A stretch of DNA of 44,506 bases from Alcanivorax hongdengensis A-11-3. Lineage in GTDB: Bacteria > Pseudomonadota > Gammaproteobacteria > Pseudomonadales > Alcanivoracaceae. The notes under the pieces were generated by a model, which was not told where the DNA came from, ran no database searches, and saw only the letters and a program-made list of their open reading frames with translations. The position numbers and the translations under genes were made by a program. This document shows, in pieces, positions 34,704 through 42,961 of the stretch; position 1 is the stretch's first letter, and each line of letters opens with the position of its first letter. The DNA is taken from positions 1 through 44,506 of the forward strand of contig NZ_AMRJ01000026.1 in NCBI RefSeq assembly GCF_000300995.1. Reading direction: 5' to 3'.

Positions 34704-36200
34704 ATGGCCCGTCAACTGCCCCTGCTGATCAACGGCGAATTCGTCGCCAGCCAGACCGGAACCTGGATTCCGGTCACCAACCCGGCCACCCAGGAGGTGC
34801 TGTGCGAGGCACCGGCCGCCACCGGGCAGGAAATGGAGCAGGCCATCGCCGCCGCCAAGACCGCGTTCCAGAGCTGGAAGGAGGTGCCGGTGTCCGAGCG
34901 GGCCCGCTTGATTCTGCGCTACCAGGCGCTGCTCAAGGAACACCAGGACGACATCGCCGAAATCCTCAGCCAGGAAACCGGCAAGACCTTCGAGGATGCC
35001 AAGGGCGATGTCTGGCGCGGTATCGAAGTGGCCGAGCAGGCCGCCAATATTGCGTCCTTGATGATGGGCGAAACCGTGGAAAACGTGGCGCGCAGCATCG
35101 ACAGCCACTCCTGGACCCAGCCGCTGGGCGTATGCGCCGGCATCACCCCGTTCAACTTCCCGGCCATGATCCCGCTGTGGATGTTCCCGCTGGCCATCGC
35201 CGCCGGTAACACCTTCGTGCTCAAGCCCTCCGAGCAGGACCCCATGACCCCCAACCGGCTGGCCGAGCTGTTCCTGGAAGCCGGCGCCGCGCCGGGTCTG
35301 TTGCAGGTGGTGCACGGTGGCAAGGAGCAGGTGGATACCCTGCTGACTCACCCGGATATCAAGGCGGTGTCCTTTGTCGGTTCCGTGCCGGTGGGCCAGC
35401 ACGTTTACCGCACCGCCACCGAACACCTCAAGCGTGCCCAGTGTTTTGCCGGTGCCAAGAACCATATGGTGATCATGCCCGACGCCAACAAGGATCAGGT
35501 GATCAGCAGCCTGGTGGGCGCCTCCTGTGGAGCTGCCGGCCAGCGCTGCATGGCCATCAGCGTGGCGGTGTTCGTGGGCGATGCGAAGCAATGGATTGAC
35601 GAGCTGAAAGAACAGTTCGCCGGCATCCGCCCGGGTGCCTGGAATGACCCGGATGCCGCCTATGGCCCGCAGATCAGCCCCCAGGCCAAACAGCGGGTGC
35701 TGACCCTGATCAAACAGGGCAAGGAGGAGGGCGCCACCTGCCTGCTGGATGGCTCCGACTGCACCGTGGACGGCCTGCCGGATGGCAACTGGGTCGGCCC
35801 GACCCTGTTCACCGATGTCACCCCGGACATGAGTATTTATCGCGAAGAAATCTTCGGCCCGGTGCTGTGCTGCGTGTGCGTGGATTCGCTGGACGAGGCG
35901 CTGGCGCTGGTCAACAGCAGCCCCTACGGCAACGGCACCTCCATCTTTACCGCCAGCGGCGCCGCCGCACGTAAATACCAGCACGAAGTGGAAGTGGGGC
36001 AGGTGGGTATCAATGTGCCCATTCCGGTGCCACTGCCGTTCTTCAGCTTCACCGGCTGGAAGGGCTCCTTCTACGGCGACCAGCACGCCTACGGCAAACA
36101 GGCGGTGCGCTTCTACACCGAGACCAAGACCGTCACCAGCCGCTGGTTCGATGCCGATATCCCGGCCAGCGGCCCGAACATGAGTATTCACCTGAAATGA
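34704..36200 (+). CDS. mmsA: methylmalonate-semialdehyde dehydrogenase (acylating)
   Basis: A 498-residue aldehyde dehydrogenase that makes propionyl-CoA from methylmalonate semialdehyde in valine and thymine breakdown. The catalytic Cys is in [11 protein letters not shown]-binding [12 protein letters not shown] and the family-specific [32 protein letters not shown] are present. C-terminal [31 protein letters not shown] is diagnostic for MMSDH. ATG 34704 has GGAGAG ahead. It leads the mmsA-acyl-CoA dehydrogenase-mmsB set, divergent from mmsR. Confidence 0.95.
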   Translation: MARQLPLLINGEFVASQTGTWIPVTNPATQEVLCEAPAATGQEMEQAIAAAKTAFQSWKEVPVSERARLILRYQALLKEHQDDIAEILSQETGKTFEDAKGDVWRGIEVAEQAANIASLMMGETVENVARSIDSHSWTQPLGVCAGITPFNFPAMIPLWMFPLAIAAGNTFVLKPSEQDPMTPNRLAELFLEAGAAPGLLQVVHGGKEQVDTLLTHPDIKAVSFVGSVPVGQHVYRTATEHLKRAQCFAGAKNHMVIMPDANKDQVISSLVGASCGAAGQRCMAISVAVFVGDAKQWIDELKEQFAGIRPGAWNDPDAAYGPQISPQAKQRVLTLIKQGKEEGATCLLDGSDCTVDGLPDGNWVGPTLFTDVTPDMSIYREEIFGPVLCCVCVDSLDEALALVNSSPYGNGTSIFTASGAAARKYQHEVEVGQVGINVPIPVPLPFFSFTGWKGSFYGDQHAYGKQAVRFYTETKTVTSRWFDADIPASGPNMSIHLK

Positions 36201-36340
36201 TTTTTCACCACAGAGGGCACAGAGACACAGAGATTTGCGTTTGATTTTTTGGAAAAGTGTTGGCAAATCCTATGGATTTTCGGTGTAACAATAGCGCTGA
36301 AAAACCTTGAAGGTTTTCCCTCTGTGCCTCTGTGGTAAAG
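36201..36340. repeat. CCACAGAGG inverted-repeat element
   Basis: The left arm CACCACAGAGGGCACAGAG (from 36206) and the right arm CTCTGTGCCTCTGTGG (36319-36334) are near-perfect inverses enclosing about 90 bases. A short hairpin (AAAACCTT/AAGGTTTT) lies near the right arm. CACAGAG repeats of this type occur between genes in many bacteria. It carries no ORF and sits between mmsA and the acyl-CoA dehydrogenase gene. Confidence 0.75.
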
Positions 36341-36361
36341 CGTCTTTAAAGGGATAGGAAA

Positions 36362-37513
36362 GTGGATTTTTCTTTTACTGAAGAACAGCTGGCTTTTCGT
36401 GAAACGGCGCGGCAGTTTTCTGAAAAAGCGCTGGCGCCGTTTGCCGCCGAATGGGACGCGAAAAGTGTGTTTCCCAAGGCCGTCATCCGTGAAGCGGGCG
36501 AGCTGGGTTTCTGTTCCCTGTATTGCGATGAAGAGCATGGCGGCATGGGCCTCAGCCGGCTGGATGCGGCGCTGATCTTTGAGCAGTTGTCCCAGGGCTG
36601 CACGTCCACTACCGCCTTTATCACCATCCACAACATGGCCACCTGGATGCTCACCCGCTTCGGCAACGACGCCACCCGGGCGCGCTGGGCGCAGGCGTTG
36701 ATGAGCGGCGAAAAACTGGCGTCCTACTGCCTGACCGAACCCGGCGCCGGCTCCGATGCGGCATCGCTGGCCACCACCGCCAAAAGAGATGGCGACGAGT
36801 ACGTGCTGAACGGCGCCAAGGCGTTTATCTCCGGCGCCGGCGATACCGATGTGCTGGTGTTGATGGCGCGCACCGGCGGCGCGGGGGCCGGTGGCATTTC
36901 CTGCTTTGCGGTGCCGGCGGATACGCCGGGCATCAGCTACGGGCGCAACGAAGACAAGATGGGCTGGAAAAGCCAGCCCACCCGCGCGGTGATTCTGGAA
37001 GACGCCCGCATCCCCGCTGACTGCCTGATCGGTGAAGAAGGGCAGGGCTTCAGGATCGCCATGGCCGGCCTGGATGGCGGGCGCATCAACATCGCCAGCT
37101 GTTCCCTGGGCGCTGCCCAGGCAGCGCTCAAACAGGCCCAGCAATACGTGCAGGAGCGCAAGCAGTTCGGCCAGGCGATTGCCGATTTTCAAACCGTGCA
37201 ATTCACCCTGGCGGACATGGCCACCGAGCTGGTAGCCGCACAACAAATGGTGCGCCTGGCGGCCTGGAAACTGGATCACAATCACAGCGACAAGAGCATG
37301 CTCTGCGCCATGGCCAAGCGACTGGCCACGGACCTGTGTTTCAACGTCTGCAACCAGGCGCTGCAACTGCACGGCGGCTATGGCTATATCCGTGAATACC
37401 CGCTGGAGCGTTACCTGCGCGATGCGCGGGTGCACCAGATCCTGGAAGGCACCAACGAAATCATGCGCGTGATCGTGGCGCGCAATGTTTTGAAGGACCT
37501 TTCCTTCCTTTGA
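36362..37513 (+). CDS. acyl-CoA dehydrogenase (isobutyryl-CoA dehydrogenase)
   Basis: A 383-residue flavoenzyme. The N terminus DFSFTEEQLAFRETARQF is typical. YCLTEPGAGSDAASLATTA binds FAD. MGWKSQPTRAVILEDARIP and C-terminal LHGGYGYIREYPLERYLRDARVHQILEGTNEIMRVIVAR contain the substrate and flavin-binding parts, with the base expected in EGTNEIMR. The mms context points to isobutyryl-CoA as substrate. GTG start at 36362, with AGGGATAGGAAA ahead. Confidence 0.93.
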   Translation: MDFSFTEEQLAFRETARQFSEKALAPFAAEWDAKSVFPKAVIREAGELGFCSLYCDEEHGGMGLSRLDAALIFEQLSQGCTSTTAFITIHNMATWMLTRFGNDATRARWAQALMSGEKLASYCLTEPGAGSDAASLATTAKRDGDEYVLNGAKAFISGAGDTDVLVLMARTGGAGAGGISCFAVPADTPGISYGRNEDKMGWKSQPTRAVILEDARIPADCLIGEEGQGFRIAMAGLDGGRINIASCSLGAAQAALKQAQQYVQERKQFGQAIADFQTVQFTLADMATELVAAQQMVRLAAWKLDHNHSDKSMLCAMAKRLATDLCFNVCNQALQLHGGYGYIREYPLERYLRDARVHQILEGTNEIMRVIVARNVLKDLSFL

Positions 37514-37524
37514 ACGTGCATACC

Positions 37525-37547
37525 GTAGGAGCCTGCCTGCAGGCGAT
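37525..37547. repeat. REP-like sequence of the Pseudomonas type
   Basis: GTAGGAGCCTGCCTGCAGGC shows the GTAGGAGC head followed by a GCCTGC/GCAGGC dyad, as in Pseudomonas REP units. It is a single copy, just after the acyl-CoA dehydrogenase stop. Confidence 0.6.
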
Positions 37548-37566
37548 CCGGTTGTGGTAGGTAAAA

Positions 37567-37652
37567 GTCTGACGTCGGAGGTCGGACGTCGGACGACAAA
37601 GCAATGTGTAACTGGGTTTAGCGTCTGACGTCCGACCTCAGACGTCCGACCC
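37567..37652. repeat. GTCGGACG inverted-repeat element (compact copy)
   Basis: The left arm (37567-37597) contains GTCGGAGGTCGGACGTCGGA. The right arm (37622-37652) is the imperfect inverse (GACGTCCGACCTCAGACG). A loop of about 25 bases lies between. It is the same family as 9246-9484, in the gap before mmsB, and could form a long stem in mRNA. Confidence 0.8.
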
Positions 37653-37705
37653 GTCTCTAAACGCACAACAATATCCGCTTGGAAAAGCGGCAGGGAGAGA
37701 CAACC

Positions 37706-38635
37706 ATGAAAATCGGATTCTTCGGCGTCGGTCACATGGGTGGCCCCATGGCCGCCAATCTGGTCAAGGCCGGCCATGAGGTGGTGGCCTTTGATCTGGT
37801 GCCAGCCTTGCTGGAAACCGCCGTCAAGGACGGCGCCAAAGCCGCCGCCAGTGCCGCCGAAGCGGTGCAGGGCGCCGAGGTGGTAATCAGCATGCTGCCG
37901 TCCGCCGGCGCCGTGCGAGGTCTCTATCTCGGTAATGACGGGGTGTTGGAATACATTGATCAAAGTGCCCTGATCATCGATTGCTCCACCATCGATGCGG
38001 ATACCGCCCGTGAGGTGGCCGCCATCGCCAGAGAGCAGGGCAGGGCGATGATCGACGCGCCGGTTTCCGGCGGGGTTGGCGGCGCCAGGGCCGGCACACT
38101 CACCTTCATCTGTGGTGGTGACGAAGATGCCATCGACCGGGCCCGCCCGGTACTGGAGTGCATGGGTGCCCAGGTATTCCGGGCCGGCGACAACGGCGCC
38201 GGCCAGCTGGCGAAAATCTGCAACAACATGCTACTGGCCATCCACATGATCGGCACCGCCGAAGCCCTGCAGATGGGCGTCGACCATGGTCTCGATCCGG
38301 CGGTGCTCTCAGACATCATGAAAGCCAGCTCCGGCGACAACTGGTCGCTGGACAAGTACAACCCCTGGCCCGGCGTCATGGACAACGTGCCGTCCTCCAA
38401 GGACTACGAAGGCGGTTTCGCCGTCAAGCTGATGAACAAGGACCTGGGCCTGGCCCTGCAGGCCGCGCTCAGCACCCAGTCCGCCACCCCCATGGGCAAC
38501 CTGGCCAAGAGCCTCTACGCCGCCCATGGCAACCATGGCTATGCCGAAAAGGATTTTTCCAGCATTCAGATATTTTTCCGTCATAAGGAGCCAAATTCCT
38601 CCCTGCCGCTAGGCTTTCAGCGACAATCCGGGTGA
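37706..38635 (+). CDS. mmsB: 3-hydroxyisobutyrate dehydrogenase
   Basis: A 309-residue beta-hydroxyacid dehydrogenase. The N-terminal NAD fold is MKIGFFGVGHMGGPMAANLVKAGH, substrate motif DAPVSGGVGGARAGTLTF, and the catalytic Lys is in GAGQLAKICNNMLL. It oxidises 3-hydroxyisobutyrate to methylmalonate semialdehyde, the substrate of MmsA. The C terminus runs about 12 residues beyond the usual KDFSSI end. ATG 37706 follows CAGGGAGAG. Confidence 0.94.
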   Translation: MKIGFFGVGHMGGPMAANLVKAGHEVVAFDLVPALLETAVKDGAKAAASAAEAVQGAEVVISMLPSAGAVRGLYLGNDGVLEYIDQSALIIDCSTIDADTAREVAAIAREQGRAMIDAPVSGGVGGARAGTLTFICGGDEDAIDRARPVLECMGAQVFRAGDNGAGQLAKICNNMLLAIHMIGTAEALQMGVDHGLDPAVLSDIMKASSGDNWSLDKYNPWPGVMDNVPSSKDYEGGFAVKLMNKDLGLALQAALSTQSATPMGNLAKSLYAAHGNHGYAEKDFSSIQIFFRHKEPNSSLPLGFQRQSG

Positions 38636-38677
38636 AATGCTGCCCATGATGACTCAGTTACGATTCCCGTTGCCGCC

Positions 38678-39574
38678 ATGGCAGGCTTGAAGCGTCTGGC
38701 GGGCCTGCGCCCGGTGCCGGCGGACTGGTACTACCGGGGCGTGCTCACCGCTCGCAGCGGCGCAGCCGGGCATTTGCAGCTGCGCTACCTGGGCACCGCC
38801 GGTTTTGTGCTGAGCGATGCCCGGCGTACCGTCGTGCTTGACCCCTACCTGAGCCGGCCTGGTGCCATGCGCAGTCTGGCTGCCAGGCTGATTCCGGATA
38901 CCGCACTGATCCGTCGGGTGATTCCCCATGCCGATGAGGTGCTGATCGGCCATGCTCACCATGATCATATTCTTGATGCACCGGACCTGTGTTTGCAGAC
39001 CGGTGCCCGCCTTATCGGCTCGCGCTCAACCATGATGGTGGGGCATGCGGCGGGCCTGCCGGATCGACAGTTGCGGGAAACCGCCGGCAATGAAGATATC
39101 GCCTGTGGTGACTGGTCTGTGCATGGGCTGCCCTCACGGCATGGTCGCCTGATGGGGCGTATTCCCTTCCCAGGCGACATTACGGCGCCACCGCCCTGGC
39201 CGCCGCGGATGCGGCACCTGCGTCACGGACTGGTGCTGAACTGGATAGTACGCACCGGCGGTCTGACGGTGGCGCATATCGACAGCGCTGACTTTATCAA
39301 CGAGCAACTGGATGGCCATCGGTGCGACGTATTGTGCCTGTGCGCCATCGGTCGCAAGGCGCGTCCGCATTATGTGCGCGATGCGGTGCAGCGCCTGCGC
39401 CCGCGCTGGGTGGTGCCCTGCCACTGGGACACCATGCTGACCCCGTTGCATGCCGAGCCGGACCAGATTCCAGGCGTTGATCTGCCCGGGTTCATGGAAG
39501 AAATTCGTCAGGCCGGGGCCGAGCCTTTACTCACGCCCATGCTGGGCGACTTGTATTTTCCCTGTCAGTACTGA
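38678..39574 (+). CDS. MBL-fold metallo-hydrolase (UlaG/YtkL-like)
   Basis: A 298-residue metallo-beta-lactamase-fold protein. The zinc motif HxHxDH appears as GHAHHDHILDAP. LRYLGTAGFVLSD with VVLDPYLSRPG precedes it, and late ligands include VPCHWDT. The substrate is unknown; the fold suits a phosphoesterase or lactonase. The start is ATG 38678 (weak Shine-Dalgarno), 42 bases after mmsB. It is the last GC-rich gene before the AT-richer region. Confidence 0.82.
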   Translation: MAGLKRLAGLRPVPADWYYRGVLTARSGAAGHLQLRYLGTAGFVLSDARRTVVLDPYLSRPGAMRSLAARLIPDTALIRRVIPHADEVLIGHAHHDHILDAPDLCLQTGARLIGSRSTMMVGHAAGLPDRQLRETAGNEDIACGDWSVHGLPSRHGRLMGRIPFPGDITAPPPWPPRMRHLRHGLVLNWIVRTGGLTVAHIDSADFINEQLDGHRCDVLCLCAIGRKARPHYVRDAVQRLRPRWVVPCHWDTMLTPLHAEPDQIPGVDLPGFMEEIRQAGAEPLLTPMLGDLYFPCQY

Positions 39575-39784
39575 TCATCTCCTGGTTGCCATAGTCGATC
39601 CGGCTCATGCGGGTGGCAGGCACGCAGGGCGTATCGCCACCATCGGCCAGGCCGTGGCAGTGACAGGCATGTCGTGGCGTTATGTCAAAACCCCGGCAGA
39701 ACCGCCGGGATGCGTGAGGGTAAGGGCTATAACGTGAGTTTCAACCCCTCTGCCGTCTGCATTGATGGTCAAGGGGGCGTCGCA

Positions 39785-40051
39785 CTAGGGCGTCGTATCT
39801 GTGCTGCTGTCAGCCGCCAGGCGGTGTGGGGACGCCGAGGCGCCGCCGCCAACCTCATGCTGGTGCGTGGTCTGTGGCCCCTTCAGGGCACCATGAAAGA
39901 GCCACACGATAATGGCGCCCATAATGGGGAGCAGCCAGACAAGGGCCAGCTGTACCCCCTTTTGTGCATTACCATGATAAACGGACTTCCAGACTCTGAT
40001 GGACGCCAGACAGGAAAGAATCAGATAAACCGTAATCAGGGCAATCATCAT
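39785..40051 (-). CDS. small membrane protein with PLDc_N-like N terminus
   Basis: An 88-residue protein with two TM segments, MIALITVYLILSCLASI and ALVWLLPIMGAIIVWLF. The WLLPIMGAI motif resembles the PLD nuclease N-terminal (PLDc_N) family. The C terminus is Gly/Ser/Thr-rich and hydrophilic. No ligand residues are seen. It stands alone between the MBL gene and the next hypothetical gene. Confidence 0.65.
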   Translation of the reverse strand: MMIALITVYLILSCLASIRVWKSVYHGNAQKGVQLALVWLLPIMGAIIVWLFHGALKGPQTTHQHEVGGGASASPHRLAADSSTDTTP

Positions 40052-40092
40052 GGGCGAGCACTCCCTCCCGTTGTGGGCAGTCAGGGCCGGGG

Positions 40093-40446
40093 TTACTTTG
40101 AAACCACGCTTTCGTTAACCACCCATTCCCCATCCTTGCGGTGCATGCCCAATATGATCAGCGCCTCATTCTTTTCGTAGACGGCGCGCCACACAAAGCG
40201 CCGGCTCTGTGGCCGATCCTCATGCTGAAAGCCTTGCAACGAACCGAGAAAATGACGGGATTGGTAGGCACCCAGCTCGTCACGCATAAGTGCCACATCG
40301 TCAAGAAATGCTTTCTCGTCAAAACCTTCCAGCTCGGCAGGGTCAAAATGCTGGATGAACGAGGAATAATGACCGACTCGGTCGGCTTCCAGCATCTCGG
40401 TGAGGAATGTTTCAGCGGTTTCTATTTCGTCGGCGTCATGATTCAT
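40093..40446 (-). CDS. hypothetical soluble protein, 117 aa
   Basis: I do not recognise it. It is acidic at the N terminus (MNHDADEIETAETFLTEMLEADRV), then FIQHFDPAELEGFDEKAFLDDVALMRDELGAY, and ends VYEKNEALIILGMHRKDGEWVV, which resembles an NTF2-like (SnoaL/DUF4440) closing strand pattern. There is no signal peptide. CAGGAACACCC precedes the ATG. No functional clue comes from the neighbours. Confidence 0.65.
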   Translation of the reverse strand: MNHDADEIETAETFLTEMLEADRVGHYSSFIQHFDPAELEGFDEKAFLDDVALMRDELGAYQSRHFLGSLQGFQHEDRPQSRRFVWRAVYEKNEALIILGMHRKDGEWVVNESVVSK

Positions 40447-40523
40447 GGGTGTTCCTGTCTTCTGATGCGGCTGTCAGTGGAGCGGGTCGGGAAGCCGAAT
40501 TCTTGATATGTAAAAAATGAAAG

Positions 40524-40982
40524 CTATGTTGGTATGGGATCTCTATGCTTTAGTGACGTTTTGCGTGCCCGAAGAAAATGTAGTGCTGCCAGGGCAACGG
40601 CAATAACGTTGATGTGCCAGTAATGAAAATTCTCGGGTGGGATTAAATAAAGGTGCCACGAACCCATAACGCCTTTCGTTGTGTAAGTAATGCCAGGATA
40701 GTGTGCAATAGTAAAAAATACACCTGAGTAAAACCGGAAGAAAACAAGGCCATTTGCCAAGGAAAAAATCTGGGGTAATTGGTAAAAAAGGCCCAGCATT
40801 TCCCCTTGGCCTTTGAGCGCCTTGAAAGCGACATAAAATCCAAGAATAAAAAAAGAAAGACCCAGTGAAAATGAAAAAATAAAGAAGGGGCCATGGTTAA
40901 TGAATTTGTCATAATTGTTGATGAGTGCAGCTAGCCAAAGAGTAGACCCGGTGACGTAGTAAAGGCAAAGAAAAACATTCAT
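40524..40982 (-). CDS. membrane protein, unknown, AT-rich
   Basis: A 152-residue protein with about four TM helices: FLCLYYVTGSTLWLAALI, FFIFSFSLGLSFFILGFYVAF, LFYQLPQIFSLANGLVFFRFY and INVIAVALAALHFLRA. It has no recognised family. Its base composition is clearly lower in GC than the genes to its left, suggesting horizontal transfer. No attC site flanks it, so it is not part of the cassette array. The ORF is full length. Confidence 0.6.
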   Translation of the reverse strand: MNVFLCLYYVTGSTLWLAALINNYDKFINHGPFFIFSFSLGLSFFILGFYVAFKALKGQGEMLGLFYQLPQIFSLANGLVFFRFYSGVFFTIAHYPGITYTTKGVMGSWHLYLIPPENFHYWHINVIAVALAALHFLRARKTSLKHRDPIPT

Positions 40983-41334
40983 GATTTAGTGATTGTTGAG
41001 GAAGCTATGAAAATAAAAAATCCCGGCGATTTTCTGAGAATGATGGACTTAATGACCATTAAATACTGCCTATCAATTCATTTTCTGACAATGGCGAATG
41101 TCTTACAAAGATTTTACCAAAATAGAATTGGTGAGCAGAGACATGATCGTGGCCGGAAAAGTTGGCGTCCGCTCTTGTCTTTTGCCATCTGAGGCAAGGG
41201 GGGGCGCTCCTGTTTGGTTTCCTGATTTTGATTTTAGGGATTTTTGGCCTTTGGCTTTCATCGCAGAGCATGCAAGATGTCAATTTAAGTGGGGGAACTA
41301 CAAGTCCGATTGTCGCCACATTGTCATGTGCTTC
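40983..41334. other. AT-rich gap before the integron array
   Basis: About 350 bases without a supportable gene. One plus-strand frame (41162-41407) encodes a hydrophobic run, LLFGFLILILGIFGLWLSS, but it then runs antisense into cassette A and has no clear Shine-Dalgarno. It may be a relic of an older gene cut at the array boundary. Confidence 0.5.
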
Positions 41335-41841
41335 TTACCTCGCCTTAATTGCGACAAACCAGCCCTCCTTATCATCTTCATTCGAGAGTGCTAGTTCAGG
41401 GATATAAAGAAGGTTTCCGTCATTGAAGGTAGCGACCAAGCCTATCTCTGAGCTCACTACACTCGTCAACTTGCTACGATCAAACTCTAACGTTATGCCC
41501 CTTGCTGAATATTCAATACTTGAGTCAGACAAAATTACTGTGACCTGAGAGGGCTCAAATTCACCAGATTTCTTCAGGATGATTTTCTTTAGTTTCTTCC
41601 TCAAAGCGCCCTCAGCGTTAAAAACAAGGTTTCCGCCGAGGAAGCTTCCAAGAACAAGCCCGATCGCTAACTTATTAATCGTGGGGCCAGTTGCAAATGC
41701 ATAAACCAAAGCAGCCACTAGAGCCCAGTAAAAGGCACCCCACAACCGCCACTTTGCGACTGTATTAAGATCTCTGAGCCATAGTATTTGTGTTTCTACG
41801 GCTTCTTCAAGTGTCGATAAATATTTCAGCTTCATGTTCAT
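41335..41841 (-). CDS. integron cassette A: membrane protein
   Basis: A 168-residue protein, the distal-most gene of the array. Two TM helices (LWGAFYWALVAALVYAFAT and INKLAIGLVLGSFLGGNLVF) are followed by a soluble domain of alternating strands (VTVILSDSSIEYSARGITLEF ... GLVATFNDGNLLYIPE) that resembles YcxB-like domains. An attC site lies upstream, separating it from cassette B. No attC follows its stop, so its own recombination site has been lost at the array boundary. Confidence 0.65.
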   Translation of the reverse strand: MNMKLKYLSTLEEAVETQILWLRDLNTVAKWRLWGAFYWALVAALVYAFATGPTINKLAIGLVLGSFLGGNLVFNAEGALRKKLKKIILKKSGEFEPSQVTVILSDSSIEYSARGITLEFDRSKLTSVVSSEIGLVATFNDGNLLYIPELALSNEDDKEGWFVAIKAR

Positions 41842-41859
41842 CTGGCTACAGCGCCTTCA

Positions 41860-41916
41860 ACATAACGTCGCAACAGTAGCGCGTCAGCGTCCGCTACGGG
41901 TTTGCCTTGTTATGTT
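41860..41916 (-). other. attC site between cassettes B and A
   Basis: On the minus strand the site starts CATAACAAGGCAAACCCGTAG and ends TGCGACGTTATG, about 56 bases. R'' is CATAAC and R' is GTTATGT. The arms are partly complementary. The stop codon of cassette B lies within the site, as is common for cassettes. Confidence 0.8.
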
Positions 41917-42541
41917 GTTCTTCCAGCTTTTCCTCTAACATCATAATTTGTATGGTCAACGGTTCTGGCACCTTCGCCAATTCTTCTGTTACCGATGAAA
42001 GCATTTTCCTGTAATAAGCGATCTCTTTACGCGCCTCATCCAAGTTCCCCGCGGAGATGGCTTTGGAGATTTTCTCCGCTGACCTATCCAGCTCACTCGC
42101 AAGCCCAATACCAACTTTATAAGACATCAATCTTACGCCATCTCTAAATCCATCGGCAATTCCGTAAGCAGTTGATCCAAAAGAAATAACCGCAATCGAC
42201 AATAGAAATAGTACTTTTCTTTCTGATGTTCGGAACAGGTAATCTAATACACAGCAGAAAATTAGTCCGGCGAGCATCCCTACAGAAAAAACTAGATGGT
42301 TTTGAGTTTCCGCTCTCTCAAGGAATGCGTAGGCTCCAATATCTGAATACCTAATATAAATCCCGAACGGCGCCCAAAAAAGACCGTCAATTTTGTCTAT
42401 TACCAAATAGTAAGCCCTGCTGATTAAGTTAGGCCATAAAATGCCATTCGGTGCAAAGCATGCGTAAAGAGTCCCAAAAAAACTCATTACGCAGCCATAA
42501 ACCAAAAACGGGGACTCTTCTGTTTTTAATCTAGGTTTCAT
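41894..42541 (-). CDS. integron cassette B: membrane protein
   Basis: A 215-residue protein. Helices FLVYGCVMSFFGTLYACF, HLVFSVGMLAGLIFCCVLDYLF and VLFLLSIAVISFGSTAYGI are clear. A charged, coiled-coil-like C-terminal region follows (SAEKISKAISAGNLDEARKEIAYYRKMLSSVTEELAKV). I recognise no family. The start is uncertain; GTG at 42556 is possible. The stop TAG lies inside the attC on its distal side. Confidence 0.65.
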   Translation of the reverse strand: MKPRLKTEESPFLVYGCVMSFFGTLYACFAPNGILWPNLISRAYYLVIDKIDGLFWAPFGIYIRYSDIGAYAFLERAETQNHLVFSVGMLAGLIFCCVLDYLFRTSERKVLFLLSIAVISFGSTAYGIADGFRDGVRLMSYKVGIGLASELDRSAEKISKAISAGNLDEARKEIAYYRKMLSSVTEELAKVPEPLTIQIMMLEEKLEEQHNKANP

Positions 42542-42558
42542 TTTTTTACGTTTCACCG

Positions 42559-42649
42559 GAGTAACGCCCCGCTAAAGGACCGCATTGGAGGCGCAAGCGC
42601 CGGAACGAAGGTCCTTGCCACGCAGCGGCCTTTGAGCGGCTTGTTATGT
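42559..42649 (-). other. attC site between cassettes C and B
   Basis: On the minus strand the site begins CATAACAAGCCGCTCAAAGG and ends CTTTAGCGGGGCGTTAC, about 90 bases, with an inner CGGCGCTTGCGCC dyad. This is the clearest attC in the window, with R'' ATAACAAG, R' GCGTTA and complementary arms. Confidence 0.92.
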
Positions 42650-42652
42650 GTA

Positions 42653-42883
42653 TTAGCCCTTGCATAAATCAATAACATTCAGGGCTTCTTCTAAAGTTAG
42701 AATTTCACCCTCATTGCCTATAAATCTAGAAACAAGAATGCTCCCATGTGATTCCACATCAAACTCGATACGCTCTCCCGGCACAGCCAAATGAACTGTG
42801 ACAGTACCGCTTCTGTAACGCCCTAAGGAGTAAAAGATCCGCTCAGAGTCCAAAACTTCCAGCAATTCATATAATACATGCAT
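42653..42883 (-). CDS. integron cassette C: small soluble protein
   Basis: A 76-residue protein of unknown family. It reads as a helix (MHVLYELLEVLDSERIFYSL), then three strands (GTVTVHLAVPGERIEFDVE; GSILVSRFIGN), then a helix (LTLEEALNVIDLCKG). This compact pattern is common among cassette-encoded and immunity-type proteins, but no family is identified. It lacks a strong Shine-Dalgarno. It sits between two attC sites. Confidence 0.7.
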   Translation of the reverse strand: MHVLYELLEVLDSERIFYSLGRYRSGTVTVHLAVPGERIEFDVESHGSILVSRFIGNEGEILTLEEALNVIDLCKG

Positions 42884-42895
42884 GACTCTTACTCA

Positions 42896-42956
42896 CGCAT
42901 ACGCTTGCAGCATGGGCGGCCACGCAGTGGACGCCTAATGACTGCACTTGTTAGCT
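42896..42956 (-). other. attC site between cassettes D and C, R' one base short
   Basis: On the minus strand the site begins AGCTAACAAGTGCAGTCA and ends GCTGCAAGCGTATGCG, about 61 bases. R'' is intact. R' reads GCGTATGC, one T short of the expected GCGTTATGC, so this core may be mutated. Confidence 0.75.
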
Positions 42957-42961
42957 GTAAT

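Noticed and set aside
41098..41407. Plus-strand frames opposing cassette A
   Set aside because: No Shine-Dalgarno or family, and overlap with a better-supported gene; at most a relic, noted as such.
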